Shown: one piece after another, positions 52,638-61,144 of the stretch | Layout of the letters: every line of letters begins with the position of its first letter | Position numbering within the stretch: the stretch's first letter is position 1 | Assembly (NCBI RefSeq): GCF_001423745.1 | Contig: NZ_LMPC01000023.1 | Coordinates: 62,295-126,294, forward strand | Direction: 5' to 3' | Length of the DNA stretch: 64,000 nucleotides | Origin: Arthrobacter sp. Leaf337 | GTDB lineage: Bacteria; Actinomycetota; Actinomycetes; Actinomycetales; Micrococcaceae | The notes under the pieces: generated by a model | Databases searched by the model: none | The model's input: only the letters and a program-made list of their open reading frames with translations | Told to the model about the DNA's origin: nothing | Translations under genes and position numbers: made by a program

Positions 52638-55042
52638 CTGCGCCGCCTGTTTCCAGTGGTCCGGTAAACGTCAAACACGCCGTCGATCCGCCGCACGGCA
52701 CTGAGCACGTGGCTGAGGTACTTGGGGTCCCCCATCTCGAATGCGAACTTCGAGATGGCCACCCGGTCCGTTGAAGTATGCACGCTGGCGGCAAGAATGT
52801 TGACATGATTTTCGGAGAGGATCCTGGTGACGTCGGACAGCAGCGACTTCCGGTCCAGGGCCTCCACCTGAATCTCCACGAGGAACACGCTGGACTGGGT
52901 GGGAGCCCAGTCAACCTCCACGATGCGGTCCGGCTGGTCCTTCAGATCGGAGACATTGGTGCAGTCCGTGCGGTGCACCGACACTCCTGATCCCCTGGTC
53001 ACGAACCCCAGGATGGGATCGGGGGGTACCGGCGTGCAACAGCGGGCCAGCTTGACCCAGACGTCACCCACGCCGCGGACGATCACGCCGGAGTCGGAGT
53101 ACTTCGTCTTGCTCACTTGAGTGGGGATGCTGACCTCTGTCAGGTCATCCTCCGGGCCCTCGTTGCCGCCGAGGGTCTCTACAAGCCGCTCCATGACGGA
53201 CTGGGCCGACGTGTGCCCGTCGCCCACCCCGGCGTAGAGGCCGGAGATGTCCACATACTTGAAGTGCTCGGCGACTTCGGCCAGGGCGTCGTGGGTCATC
53301 AGGCGCTGCAGGGGAAGGTTCTGCTTCCGCATCGCCTTTGTCAGGAGTTCCTTGCCACGGTCAATTGCCTCTTCGCGGCGTTCCTTGCTGAACCACTGCC
53401 GGATCTTGTTGCGGGCGCGGGCGCTCTTGACGAAGTGCTGCCAGTCCTGGCTGGGGCCGGCACCCTCCGCCTTGGAGGTGAAGATTTCCACCCAGTCGCC
53501 GTGGTTGAGTTCGCTGTTGAGGGGAACCAGCTTGCCGTTGACCCTTGCTCCGATGGTCCGGTGGCCCACTTCGGTATGGACGGCATAGGCGAAGTCCACG
53601 GGCGTCGATCCGGCCGGAAGGGCCATGACTTCGCCCTTGGGCGTGAACACGAACACTTCGCGGGCATTGATTTCGAACCGCAGGGAGTCCAGGAACTCGC
53701 CGGGGTCGGACGTTTCCTGCTGCCAGTCAACGAGGGACCGCAGCCACCCCATGTCGCCGTCACGGGGGCTTCCGGGGCCGGCGGCCGTCCTGTTCGGCTG
53801 GTCCTTGTACTTCCAGTGCGCCGCCACACCGTACTCGGCGCGGCGGTGCATCTCGTGGGTGCGGATCTGGATCTCCACGGGTTTGCCGCCCGGCCCGATG
53901 ACTGTGGTGTGCAGGGACTGGTACATGTTGAACTTCGGCATCGCGATGTAGTCCTTGAACCGGCCCGGAAGCGGGTTCCAGCGCGAATGCAGCGTGCCCA
54001 GGGCGGCGTAACAGTCCCGGACGGAGTCCACCAGGACCCGGACACCCATGAGGTCGTTGATGTCGTCGAAGTCCTTGTCGCGGACAATCATCTTCTGGTA
54101 GATCGAGTAGTAATGCTTAGGCCGGCCCGTGATCGTGGCCTTGATCTTGGCCGTCCGAAGATCGTCGGTGATCTGGTTCCGGATGACACTCAGGCTCTTT
54201 TCGCGCTCCGGGGTCCGGTCCCCCACCATGCGCACGATTTCTTCGTACACCTTCGGGTACAGGGCCGCGAAGGACAGGTCTTCAAGTTCCCACTTGATGG
54301 TGTTCATTCCGAGCCGGTGTGCCAGCGGTGCGAAGATTTCCAGTGTTTCGCGTGCTTTGCGGGCCGAGGACTCCGCCGACACGAACCGCCAGGTGCGCGC
54401 GTTGTGCAGCCGGTCCGCGAGCTTGATCATCAGCACGCGGATGTCCTTGGCCATCGCGACGACCATCTTGCGGACGGTTTCAGACTGTGCGGCTTCGCCG
54501 AAGCTCACCTTGTCCAGTTTGGTCACGCCGTCAACCAGCATGGCAACCTCGGGGCCGAAGTCCCTCTTAAGGTCCGCAAGCGTGTAGGGCGTGTCTTCAA
54601 CCGTGTCATGCAGGAGGGCGGCCGCCAATGTGGTGCCGCTCAGTCCAAGTTCGGCCAGGATGGTGGCCACCGCGACGGGGTGGGTGATGTACGGATCGCC
54701 GCTCTTGCGTTTCTGTCCCCGGTGGCTCTGTTCGGCCACCACGAAGGCCCGCTGGATGAGGTCGAAATCCTCTTTGGGATTGTTGGCCCGAACGGTGCGG
54801 AGCAGCGGTTCCAGGATGGGTGAGTACGTAGCCGTTCCGCGGCCGGTCAGCCGGGCGAGCCTGGACCTGGTGCGTTCACGGCGTCCGGGGAAGGTGGGAC
54901 GGAACCCTGAACTGTCAACCGGCACGCCTGCATCCGGGTGCCCGGACGCGACCAAACCGGTCTGCGGACCCTGGCCCGGACCTTCACCACCGTCGGCCGT
55001 TGGCGCCGACGTCGAACGTTCTTCCAATGAAGCACCCCTCAC
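52634..55042 (-). CDS. rel: Bifunctional (p)ppGpp synthetase/hydrolase (long RSH)
   Basis: Rel makes and degrades the alarmone (p)ppGpp in the stringent response. The 802-residue protein has the full long-RSH layout: a disordered N terminus of about 70 residues, the HD hydrolase with HPVAVATILAELGL and LLHDTVEDT, the synthetase with RFKDYIAMPK (an RxKD signature, as in bifunctional enzymes) and YQSLHTTVIGP, then TGS (VFTPKGEVMALPAGSTPVDFAYAVHT), the helical and zinc-finger/RIS region with CCTPVPPDPI, and a C-terminal ACT domain. It reads away from the secDF series and converges on the AbiEi-like gene. Confidence 0.97.
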   Translation of the reverse strand: MRGASLEERSTSAPTADGGEGPGQGPQTGLVASGHPDAGVPVDSSGFRPTFPGRRERTRSRLARLTGRGTATYSPILEPLLRTVRANNPKEDFDLIQRAFVVAEQSHRGQKRKSGDPYITHPVAVATILAELGLSGTTLAAALLHDTVEDTPYTLADLKRDFGPEVAMLVDGVTKLDKVSFGEAAQSETVRKMVVAMAKDIRVLMIKLADRLHNARTWRFVSAESSARKARETLEIFAPLAHRLGMNTIKWELEDLSFAALYPKVYEEIVRMVGDRTPEREKSLSVIRNQITDDLRTAKIKATITGRPKHYYSIYQKMIVRDKDFDDINDLMGVRVLVDSVRDCYAALGTLHSRWNPLPGRFKDYIAMPKFNMYQSLHTTVIGPGGKPVEIQIRTHEMHRRAEYGVAAHWKYKDQPNRTAAGPGSPRDGDMGWLRSLVDWQQETSDPGEFLDSLRFEINAREVFVFTPKGEVMALPAGSTPVDFAYAVHTEVGHRTIGARVNGKLVPLNSELNHGDWVEIFTSKAEGAGPSQDWQHFVKSARARNKIRQWFSKERREEAIDRGKELLTKAMRKQNLPLQRLMTHDALAEVAEHFKYVDISGLYAGVGDGHTSAQSVMERLVETLGGNEGPEDDLTEVSIPTQVSKTKYSDSGVIVRGVGDVWVKLARCCTPVPPDPILGFVTRGSGVSVHRTDCTNVSDLKDQPDRIVEVDWAPTQSSVFLVEIQVEALDRKSLLSDVTRILSENHVNILAASVHTSTDRVAISKFAFEMGDPKYLSHVLSAVRRIDGVFDVYRTTGNRRRS

Positions 55043-55103
55043 GACCCGTTAATTATCCCAGTCTATTCCCGCGGCAGGACACTTCCGTAACCGGGACGCA
55101 GAT

Positions 55104-55149
55104 GCGAAGGACCGGACCCCGTCACGAATGACGGAGCCCGGCCCTTCGC
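55104..55149 (-). terminator. Hairpin between secF and rel
   Basis: Arms 55104-55124 and 55129-55149 (GCGAAGG with CCTTCGC at the base, CCGTCA/TGACGG at the top) pair with three mismatches around a CGAA loop. It follows the secF stop by 12 bases. There is no clear U-tract, so its strength is uncertain. Confidence 0.5.
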
Positions 55150-55160
55150 AGCCAAACAGT

Positions 55161-56183
55161 TTAGGCTGTGGCAGTCTCAGCCGCAGCGGCTGCCTTCGCG
55201 GCCGACTCGCTGCGGCGGCGTTCAACTCGCTCCGCCTGCTTGACCAGCGCGGGTTCGCCCTGCCGCAGCCAGGCATACAGCGGGGCCGCGATGAAGATGG
55301 TCGCCGCCGTGCCGATCAGGATGCCAACGAACAGGGCAAGCGACAGATCGCGAAGGGTGCCCGCGCCCAGGAGGCCGGCGCCGATGAACAAGATGGCCCC
55401 AACGGGAAGAATGGCAACCATCATCGTGTTGATGGACCGGACCAGCGTCTGGTTGACGGCAAGGTTGACCTCTTCCGCAAACGTGCGGCGGGTGGAGGCA
55501 TCAAGGTCTGCGGTGTTCTCGCGGATCTTGTCGAAGACCACCACCGTGTCATACAGCGAGTAGCTGAGGACCGTGAGGAAACCGATAATGGCGGACGGCG
55601 TGACCTCGAAGTCACTGAGGGCATAGACGCCCGCAGTGACAAACATGGTCACGAGCATGCCCACCAACGCCGAAAGCGACATCTTCCAGGTTCGGAAGTA
55701 GAGCGCCATCAGGACGGCCGCAATGACAACAAAAATCACCAGGCCCAGGAGAGCCTGCTTGGTGACGTCAGCACCCCAGGTGGGACCCACGAACGTGGAG
55801 GTCACCTCGTTGTCCGTGACACCGTAGGCGGTGGTCAGCCCTTCCTTGATGCGGAGGGTTTCGTCATCGGTAAGCTTGTCCGTCTGGATCCGCATGGTGC
55901 TGCCGGCCACGTTGGCCACGCGTGGAATGCTGCCCTCCACGACGTCCTGGACGGCTTTCTCGCCGAGGGACGCTTCCGTGGTCTTCACGTTGGACACGGT
56001 GAATTCGGACCCGCCCCGGAATTCGATGCCGAGGTTGAATCCGCCCTTGGCCACCGGGAGGAGGATGGACAGCGCCACGGCGACGGCCGCGATGATGAAC
56101 CAGATCTTTTTGGAGCCGACGAAGTTGTACGAGCGCTTGCCCGTGTAGAGCTCATTGCCGAACGTGGCAAAATTCGTGGTCAT
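55161..56183 (-). CDS. secF: Protein translocase subunit SecF
   Basis: SecF partners SecD in using the proton gradient to complete export through SecYEG. The 340-residue protein has the six membrane segments and first periplasmic loop of the family, with GFNLGIEFRGGSEFTVS at the start and, after the loop, SYSLYDTVVVFDKIREN and FIGAGLLGAGTLRDLSLALFVGILIGTAATIFIAAPLYAWL. It starts with ATG immediately after the secD stop (one base between them), so synthesis is coupled. An Ala/Glu-rich tail closes it. Confidence 0.96.
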   Translation of the reverse strand: MTTNFATFGNELYTGKRSYNFVGSKKIWFIIAAVAVALSILLPVAKGGFNLGIEFRGGSEFTVSNVKTTEASLGEKAVQDVVEGSIPRVANVAGSTMRIQTDKLTDDETLRIKEGLTTAYGVTDNEVTSTFVGPTWGADVTKQALLGLVIFVVIAAVLMALYFRTWKMSLSALVGMLVTMFVTAGVYALSDFEVTPSAIIGFLTVLSYSLYDTVVVFDKIRENTADLDASTRRTFAEEVNLAVNQTLVRSINTMMVAILPVGAILFIGAGLLGAGTLRDLSLALFVGILIGTAATIFIAAPLYAWLRQGEPALVKQAERVERRRSESAAKAAAAAETATA

Positions 56184-57941
56184 TTACTTGCCCTCCTTGG
56201 ACGTGCTCTTGGAGGAACCGGCAAGCTGCTCCTGCTTTTCCGCCAGGCGGCGTTCTGCAATGGTCATCCGGCGCTCGGCTTCAGCTGCGGCGCCGGTGTT
56301 CTTGGCACGCACCACACCCGGCTTCTCTTCCGGCGTGCGGAGCCTGCCGGCACCGCGGTAGAGCGGCACGGCACCGAGGCGCTTGGGGTCAAGGCCGGAG
56401 AACCGGTGGCCCTCGCCGAAGAACTTGGTGCGGGCAAGGAGCTGCAGCGTCGGGTGGGTGAACATGAACACGACGATGAGGTCGGCGATGGCGGTCAGGC
56501 CAAGGGTGAACGCAAAGCCGCGCACGTTGCCCACGGCGACGAAGTAGAGGACCAGTGCCGCCAGCAGGTTCACCGCCTTGGAGGCCAGGACGGTGCGCTT
56601 GGCACGCTTCCAGCCGTTCTCCACGGCGGAGACGAGCCCGCGGCCTTCACGCAGTTCATCACGGATTCGTTCGAAGTAGACGATGAACGAGTCGGCCGTC
56701 TGGCCGATGGCCACGATGAGGCCGGCGACGCCGGCGAGTGACAGGCGGTAGTTCTCGGTCCAGCCCAGGATGGCAATCGCCAGATAGGTCAGTGCTCCGG
56801 CCACCACAAGGGAGAAAATGGTGACGAATCCGAGCGCACGGTACTGGAAGAGGGAGTAGACCACCACGAGGAGCAGGCCGATCACGCCTGCGAGCAGGCC
56901 CATCTTGAGCTGCTCACCGCCCAGGGTTGCGGAAATCTGCTGCTCGCTCTGGATCTCGAAGCTGATGGGGAGTGCACCGAAGCGCAGCTGGTCCGACAAT
57001 GCCTTTGCGGACTGCTCGGTGAATCCGCCGGTGATCTGGGGACGGCCGTCGGTGATCACCGCAAGGGAACGCGGGGCGGAGATGACCTGGTCATCGAGGA
57101 CAATCGCGAACTGGGCCTTGGGATCGTTGCCCGATTCCCCGCCGGCGGCCACGAAGAACTGGTACAGCCGTTCAGTGACTTCCTTGAACTTGGCGGTTCC
57201 CTGCTCGTCGAACTGGATGTTCACGGCCCATTCGTTGGTGACAGCGCCCTGCGCACCCTGCTGCAGCTGGAAGGACGAGGACTTGATGTTCGAGCCCTTC
57301 ACTTCCACCGGACCCAGGATGTACTTGATGGCCGGGGACGTGGCAGTCGCAGGCTCACAGGTCACCAGCGGCTTGGCGGGGTCCGAGCGCTCCTGCTTGT
57401 CCTGCGAAGGGTTGTCGCAGTCCAGGGTCTCGAACTTCTTGTACACCTCGGGCGTGACCCAGTTGACGTCGCTGCTGTTGGTCGGCTCAGCTGTCGGCTT
57501 GGGCAACTTGTCGTCCGGAGTCAGTGATTCCGTCGGCACGGCGGCGCCCGCTCCGGCCTGGAGCACCGGCCGGAAGTTCATGTCGGCCGAAGCCTGGATG
57601 AGGGCGCGGGTCTCCTTGGAAGGGGTACCCGGAAGGCTTACCACCACGTTGCGGCCGGACTGCGTGCTGATTTCCGCTTCCGCGACGCCCGAGCCGTCCA
57701 CGCGCTGGCGAATGATCGCAACGGCCTGGTTGAGCTGATCCTCGTTGATGTCCGAGCCGCCCTCGACCTTGGGCGCCAGGATCATCTGGGTTCCGCCCTC
57801 AAGGTCAAGTGCAAGCTTTGGTGCCCAGCTGGCCTGGCCGGAAATGGAGCCGCCGGCGAGCACGGCAGTCATGACGGCGAGGATAACGCCGAGCCAGACC
57901 AGCACCCTGAGTGCTGAGTTTTTGGGACCAGTACGTGCCAT
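56184..57941 (-). CDS. secD: Protein translocase subunit SecD
   Basis: The 585-residue SecD has a first membrane helix (LRVLVWLGVILAVMTAVLAGG), a large periplasmic P1 region with LDLEGGTQMIL and the head subdomain, and five further helices with RVDGSGVAEAEI and GVAGLIVAIGQTADSFIVYFERIRDE, where the D of TADSF is a conserved family position. A Lys/Glu-rich cytoplasmic tail follows. The protein is somewhat longer than the Escherichia coli loop structure implies because of an inserted Pro/Ser segment in P1. It precedes secF directly and follows yajC by 115 bases that contain a stem-loop. Confidence 0.96.
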   Translation of the reverse strand: MARTGPKNSALRVLVWLGVILAVMTAVLAGGSISGQASWAPKLALDLEGGTQMILAPKVEGGSDINEDQLNQAVAIIRQRVDGSGVAEAEISTQSGRNVVVSLPGTPSKETRALIQASADMNFRPVLQAGAGAAVPTESLTPDDKLPKPTAEPTNSSDVNWVTPEVYKKFETLDCDNPSQDKQERSDPAKPLVTCEPATATSPAIKYILGPVEVKGSNIKSSSFQLQQGAQGAVTNEWAVNIQFDEQGTAKFKEVTERLYQFFVAAGGESGNDPKAQFAIVLDDQVISAPRSLAVITDGRPQITGGFTEQSAKALSDQLRFGALPISFEIQSEQQISATLGGEQLKMGLLAGVIGLLLVVVYSLFQYRALGFVTIFSLVVAGALTYLAIAILGWTENYRLSLAGVAGLIVAIGQTADSFIVYFERIRDELREGRGLVSAVENGWKRAKRTVLASKAVNLLAALVLYFVAVGNVRGFAFTLGLTAIADLIVVFMFTHPTLQLLARTKFFGEGHRFSGLDPKRLGAVPLYRGAGRLRTPEEKPGVVRAKNTGAAAEAERRMTIAERRLAEKQEQLAGSSKSTSKEGK

Positions 57942-57969
57942 TGTCGATCTTTCTATTGTTTACGGAGGA

Positions 57970-58004
57970 GCCGCCGGGGTGAGCTCGGCCCACACACCGG
58001 CGGC
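57970..58004 (-). other. Stem-loop in the yajC-secD gap
   Basis: GCCGCCGGGGTG and CACACCGGCGGC pair over 12 positions with one mismatch around an 11-base loop. It lies 29 bases before the secD start. It could limit read-through from yajC or adjust translation of secD; no U-tract is present. Confidence 0.4.
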
Positions 58005-58056
58005 AGCCCGCTACCGTCGTTAATTCTACTTAGCGGGACTTGGCGGAAACGCCAGA

Positions 58057-58539
58057 CTAGCTGTCCTTTTTGCCTTCGTCGTTGAGACGCTTCAGCGATT
58101 CTTCCGGCGTCTCGTTAACAGCATCGGTGCGAACGGCCTCGGGGCGGTTGACGGCGTCGGCGCGGTCGGCGTCGTGCCCGGTCAGGGAGGAGGCGTCGTC
58201 CGGAACCACGGTGGGCTCCTCGGGAGCAACAACCGGCTCGACGATCTTGGTGACGGCCTGGCGGTGCACGGTGGCCAGGTTGCCCGGGGACAGTTCGATG
58301 ACGACCTTGTTTTCGTCATCATTGATGGAGACGATGCGTCCGAAGAGACCGAAGCTCGTCATGACCTCCACGCCCGGGGCGAACTGCGACTGAAGCGTTG
58401 CCTGCTGCTGCTGGGTCTTCTTGTTGCGGCGGAACATCATGAAGATGAAGACTCCGAGCATCACGAAGAGCAGGATGGTCATGATGTCGATGCCGCCGCC
58501 GGCCTGCGGCTGGGCCTGGGCAGTAATATGTCCGAACAC
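58057..58539 (-). CDS. yajC: Preprotein translocase accessory protein YajC
   Basis: YajC associates with SecDF. The 160-residue protein has one membrane helix (DIMTILLFVMLGVFIFMMF), the basic RRNKKTQQQQATLQ stretch, and the family core PGVEVMTSFGLFGRIVSINDDENKVVIELSPG. It is longer than the usual 90-110 residues because of an acidic, Asp/Glu/Asn-rich tail that should be disordered. It starts with GTG 58539 and stands 174 bases after ruvB; that gap has no gene. Confidence 0.93.
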   Translation of the reverse strand: MFGHITAQAQPQAGGGIDIMTILLFVMLGVFIFMMFRRNKKTQQQQATLQSQFAPGVEVMTSFGLFGRIVSINDDENKVVIELSPGNLATVHRQAVTKIVEPVVAPEEPTVVPDDASSLTGHDADRADAVNRPEAVRTDAVNETPEESLKRLNDEGKKDS

Positions 58540-58713
58540 AGGAAGTTTCCGTTCTGTACTTGCGTAGCTGATTTACAGCAACGTCGGCTTCGTTTCGGCC
58601 CACCCGGCAGAATAACCATGCCCAGCCAACGGCGGCCGGAGCCGCCCACAGAAACAAAGACCCGAACGTGCCGAGCGTCATACCAGTCTAAAGGGAAAGT
58701 CAGCCGGACGCTG

Positions 58714-59802
58714 CTATTGGCTGTTCGGCAGCCATCCTGCCACCGGCTCGACGCTGAGGTCGTCCGTTTCGAACAGTGCCAGCGCTTCCTGGCCGAACAC
58801 CCCGTCCGGAACCGCGTAGCCCAGGTGGGTCCAGGCCGGTGCCATCGCGATCCTGCCCCGCGGCGTCCGCCCCAGGAGCCCCTCGCGGACAAGGTAGGGC
58901 TCGGCGACGGTCTCCACCGTTTCCGGCTCCTCGCCCACGGCGATGGCCAGTGTGGAAAGTCCCACCGGCCCGCCTCCGAACTTGGTGATCAGGGCTTCCA
59001 GGACGGACCGGTCCAGCCGGTCAAGGCCCCTCTTGTCCACTTCGTACATGTCCAGCGCAGCCGAGGCCGTCCGCGCATCGATTTGTTCAATGCCGTGGAC
59101 GAGTGCCCAGTCGCGGACGCGGCGGAGCAGTCGGTTCGCAATTCGGGGTGTACCCCTGGACCTGCCCGCGATTTCGCTGAAGCCCGCCGAGTTGACCTTG
59201 AGGTCCAGCAGCCCGGCCGAACGCCTCAGGACGAGCTCCAGTTCCTCAACGGAATAGAACTCCAAGTGGCCGGTGAAGCCGAACCTGTCCCGCAGCGGTC
59301 CTGGCAGGAGGCCGGCACGGGTGGTGGCGCCTACGAGCGTAAACGGAGGCAGCTCGAGGGGAATTGCCGTCGCGCCCGCACCCTTTCCCACCACGATGTC
59401 CACGCGGAAGTCCTCCATGGCCATGTACAGCATTTCTTCTGCGGGCCGGGACATGCGGTGGATCTCATCCAGGAAAAGGACCTCCCCTTCCGACAGCGAG
59501 GAAAGGATGGCGGCAAGATCGCCGGCGTGCTGGATGGCCGGACCACTGCTGATCCGCAGCGGAGCATTCATTTCGGCGGCGATGATCATGGACAACGTGG
59601 TCTTGCCGAGGCCGGGGGGGCCGGACAGCAGGACGTGGTCGGCGCTGCGCCCGCGCATTCGCGATGCTTCCAGCACCAGCGACAGTTGCTTGCGGACACG
59701 GTGCTGGCCCACGAAGTCGTGCAGGTTCTTGGGCCGGAGGGCCGCCTCTATGACCCGCTCTTCCGGTTCCTCTCCCCCGCCAACCAGGGTGGGCTCAGCC
59801 AC
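58714..59802 (-). CDS. ruvB: Holliday junction branch-migration ATPase RuvB
   Basis: RuvB is the hexameric motor that moves Holliday junctions. The 362-residue protein has Walker A in LLSGPPGLGKTTLSM, Walker B in VLFLDEIHRMSRPAEEML, the RuvA-contacting hairpin ATAIPLELPPFTLVGATTRAG, the arginine finger in PLRDRFG and the winged helix at the C terminus. Its start is eight bases inside the ruvA 3' end, so the two are coupled. The order ruvC-ruvA-ruvB is the usual actinobacterial one. Confidence 0.97.
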   Translation of the reverse strand: MAEPTLVGGGEEPEERVIEAALRPKNLHDFVGQHRVRKQLSLVLEASRMRGRSADHVLLSGPPGLGKTTLSMIIAAEMNAPLRISSGPAIQHAGDLAAILSSLSEGEVLFLDEIHRMSRPAEEMLYMAMEDFRVDIVVGKGAGATAIPLELPPFTLVGATTRAGLLPGPLRDRFGFTGHLEFYSVEELELVLRRSAGLLDLKVNSAGFSEIAGRSRGTPRIANRLLRRVRDWALVHGIEQIDARTASAALDMYEVDKRGLDRLDRSVLEALITKFGGGPVGLSTLAIAVGEEPETVETVAEPYLVREGLLGRTPRGRIAMAPAWTHLGYAVPDGVFGQEALALFETDDLSVEPVAGWLPNSQ

Positions 59803-60439
59803 GGCTGCCTACCCGGTTGCCTGCGCGCGCGCCGTCCTGGCCAAGCCAGCGCAGCGTGGCCCGCAGGATTTCGGCCACCTGGCCGCCTGCTTCGAGTTCC
59901 GGAGAATCCGACAGTGCCTTGTCGATGCTGGCAGTGGCATCCTTTTCGGACCAGCCGAGGCTCGTCATTGCTGCCACCACCTGAGGCTTCCATGGCGCGG
60001 AAGCGGCTGCTGCGGGCGCTGCCGCCGAACCGGTACCGTGCGGCACGAGTTTCCCGGCGAGTTCCAGGACTATCCTGCCGGCGACCTTGGGTCCTATGCC
60101 GGGGACTTTGGTGAAGGCCTTGCCGTCGCCGGTGTGCGCCGCGACGCGGATTGCCTCGGGGTCGTGAACAGCCAGTACGGCCAGTGCAAGGCGCGGTCCG
60201 ACGCCGCTCACGCTGAGCAGGACATCGAACACCTCGCGTTCGTCGTCGCTGGAGAAGCCGAACAGCGTCAGTGAGTCCTCACGGACGATAAGCGAGGTGT
60301 ACAGCTTGCCCTCTTCACCGATGCGCAGCCCGCTGAGGGTCTGGGGTGTGGCATTTACGCTCATGCCGGCGCCGTTGAGATCGATCACGGCGGAGGACAA
60401 CCCGACGTGCGCTACGGTTCCGCGGAGAAAACTGATCAA
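59795..60439 (-). CDS. ruvA: Holliday junction DNA-binding protein RuvA
   Basis: RuvA binds the four-way junction and loads RuvB. The 214-residue protein has an N-terminal OB domain (ISFLRGTVAHVGLSSAVIDL), two helix-hairpin-helix motifs (LLSVSGVGPRLALAVL and FTKVPGIGPKVAGRIVLEL) and a C-terminal three-helix domain for RuvB. It starts at TTG 60439, with AGGAG seven bases upstream. That ribosome binding site is part of a long inverted repeat described separately and could be masked in the mRNA. Confidence 0.96.
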   Translation of the reverse strand: MISFLRGTVAHVGLSSAVIDLNGAGMSVNATPQTLSGLRIGEEGKLYTSLIVREDSLTLFGFSSDDEREVFDVLLSVSGVGPRLALAVLAVHDPEAIRVAAHTGDGKAFTKVPGIGPKVAGRIVLELAGKLVPHGTGSAAAPAAAASAPWKPQVVAAMTSLGWSEKDATASIDKALSDSPELEAGGQVAEILRATLRWLGQDGARAGNRVGSRG

Positions 60440-60441
60440 GG

Positions 60442-60527
60442 CCGGGCTCCTGGGTCTACAGCAAAATGCAGCCGGCTTGAAACCGGCTATCCGAACATAT
60501 CTACGAATACCCTAGCAAGGAGCCCGG
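60442..60527 (-). promoter_or_regulatory. Inverted repeat that can mask the ruvA ribosome binding site, with inner hairpin
   Basis: CCGGGCTCCT (minus strand, 60527-60518), directly after the ruvC stop, is the exact complement of AGGAGCCCGG (60451-60442), which holds the ruvA ribosome binding site. Between them AGCCGG/CCGGCT (60488-60470) forms a small hairpin followed by GCATTTT, like a weak terminator. These would let an RNA fold switch off ruvA translation. Confidence 0.55.
60491..60506 (-). promoter_or_regulatory. LexA-box-like site in the ruvC-ruvA gap
   Basis: The minus strand reads TCGTAGATATGTTCGG. It agrees with the actinobacterial SOS box TCGAACAYRYGTTCGA at 13 of 16 positions and keeps the right half GTTCG. 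Its place is before ruvAB, genes that belong to the SOS regulon in many bacteria. Confidence 0.6.
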
Positions 60528-60531
60528 ACAT

Positions 60532-61110
60532 TCACCGTGCACGGCGCGCCTTGGCCTCCGCCTCTGCCCAGGCCCGCTGGGCAGGGGTCAGCGACTGGCT
60601 GCCTGGGCCGGTCGTTGCGATGGCAGCCCCGCTGCCGGCCCGCCACGCATGCGTGATGGCCAGCGCCAGAGCGTCGGCGGCGTCGGCCGGACGGGGCGGC
60701 GCGTCCAGGCGCAGGATTTTCGTGACCAGTTTGGTGACGGCGTCCTTGTTGGATGTTCCGCTCCCCGTCACTGCGGCTTTGACTTCCGACGGCGTGTGCA
60801 GGGCCACCGGGATACCGCGGCGTGCGGCGGCGGCAATCACCACGCCGGATGCCTGGGCGACGCCCATGACGGTGCTGACGTTCAGCTGGGAGAACACCCG
60901 TTCCACCGCGAGGACGTGCGGTTCATAGCGGTCCAGCCAATCGTCGATGGACGTGGCGATAAGGAGCAGCCGCTGGTCCAGGCTCTCCTCCGGCGAGGTT
61001 CCCACGACGCCGAACGCCACCAAGGTGGCGCGACGGTTCTTCTCCACGTCCACGACACCGATGCCGCAACGGGTGAGGCCCGGGTCGACTCCCAAAACGC
61101 GGAGGGTCAA
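60532..61110 (-). CDS. ruvC: Holliday junction endonuclease RuvC
   Basis: RuvC nicks Holliday junctions symmetrically. The 192-residue protein has the RNase H-like metal site: Asp in LGVDPGLTRCGIGVVD, Glu in VLAVERVFSQLNVSTV, and an Asp pair in PADAADALALAITHA. The tail after residue 160 is Ala/Glu/Arg-rich and may be disordered. It starts at TTG 61110. It stands 34 bases after yebC and upstream of the LexA-like site, so it may be transcribed with yebC and separately from ruvAB. Confidence 0.96.
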   Translation of the reverse strand: MTLRVLGVDPGLTRCGIGVVDVEKNRRATLVAFGVVGTSPEESLDQRLLLIATSIDDWLDRYEPHVLAVERVFSQLNVSTVMGVAQASGVVIAAAARRGIPVALHTPSEVKAAVTGSGTSNKDAVTKLVTKILRLDAPPRPADAADALALAITHAWRAGSGAAIATTGPGSQSLTPAQRAWAEAEAKARRAR

Positions 61111-61144
61111 GGCCGGGCCTCAGTTTTAGAGCAGGGCTGCCGAA

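Noticed and set aside
53117..54823. Plus-strand open frame of about 570 codons opposite rel
   Set aside because: Antisense to the conserved rel domains and without any family features.
58174..60114. Plus-strand open frame of about 646 codons opposite yajC, ruvB and part of ruvA
   Set aside because: Composition artefact spanning three conserved minus-strand genes.
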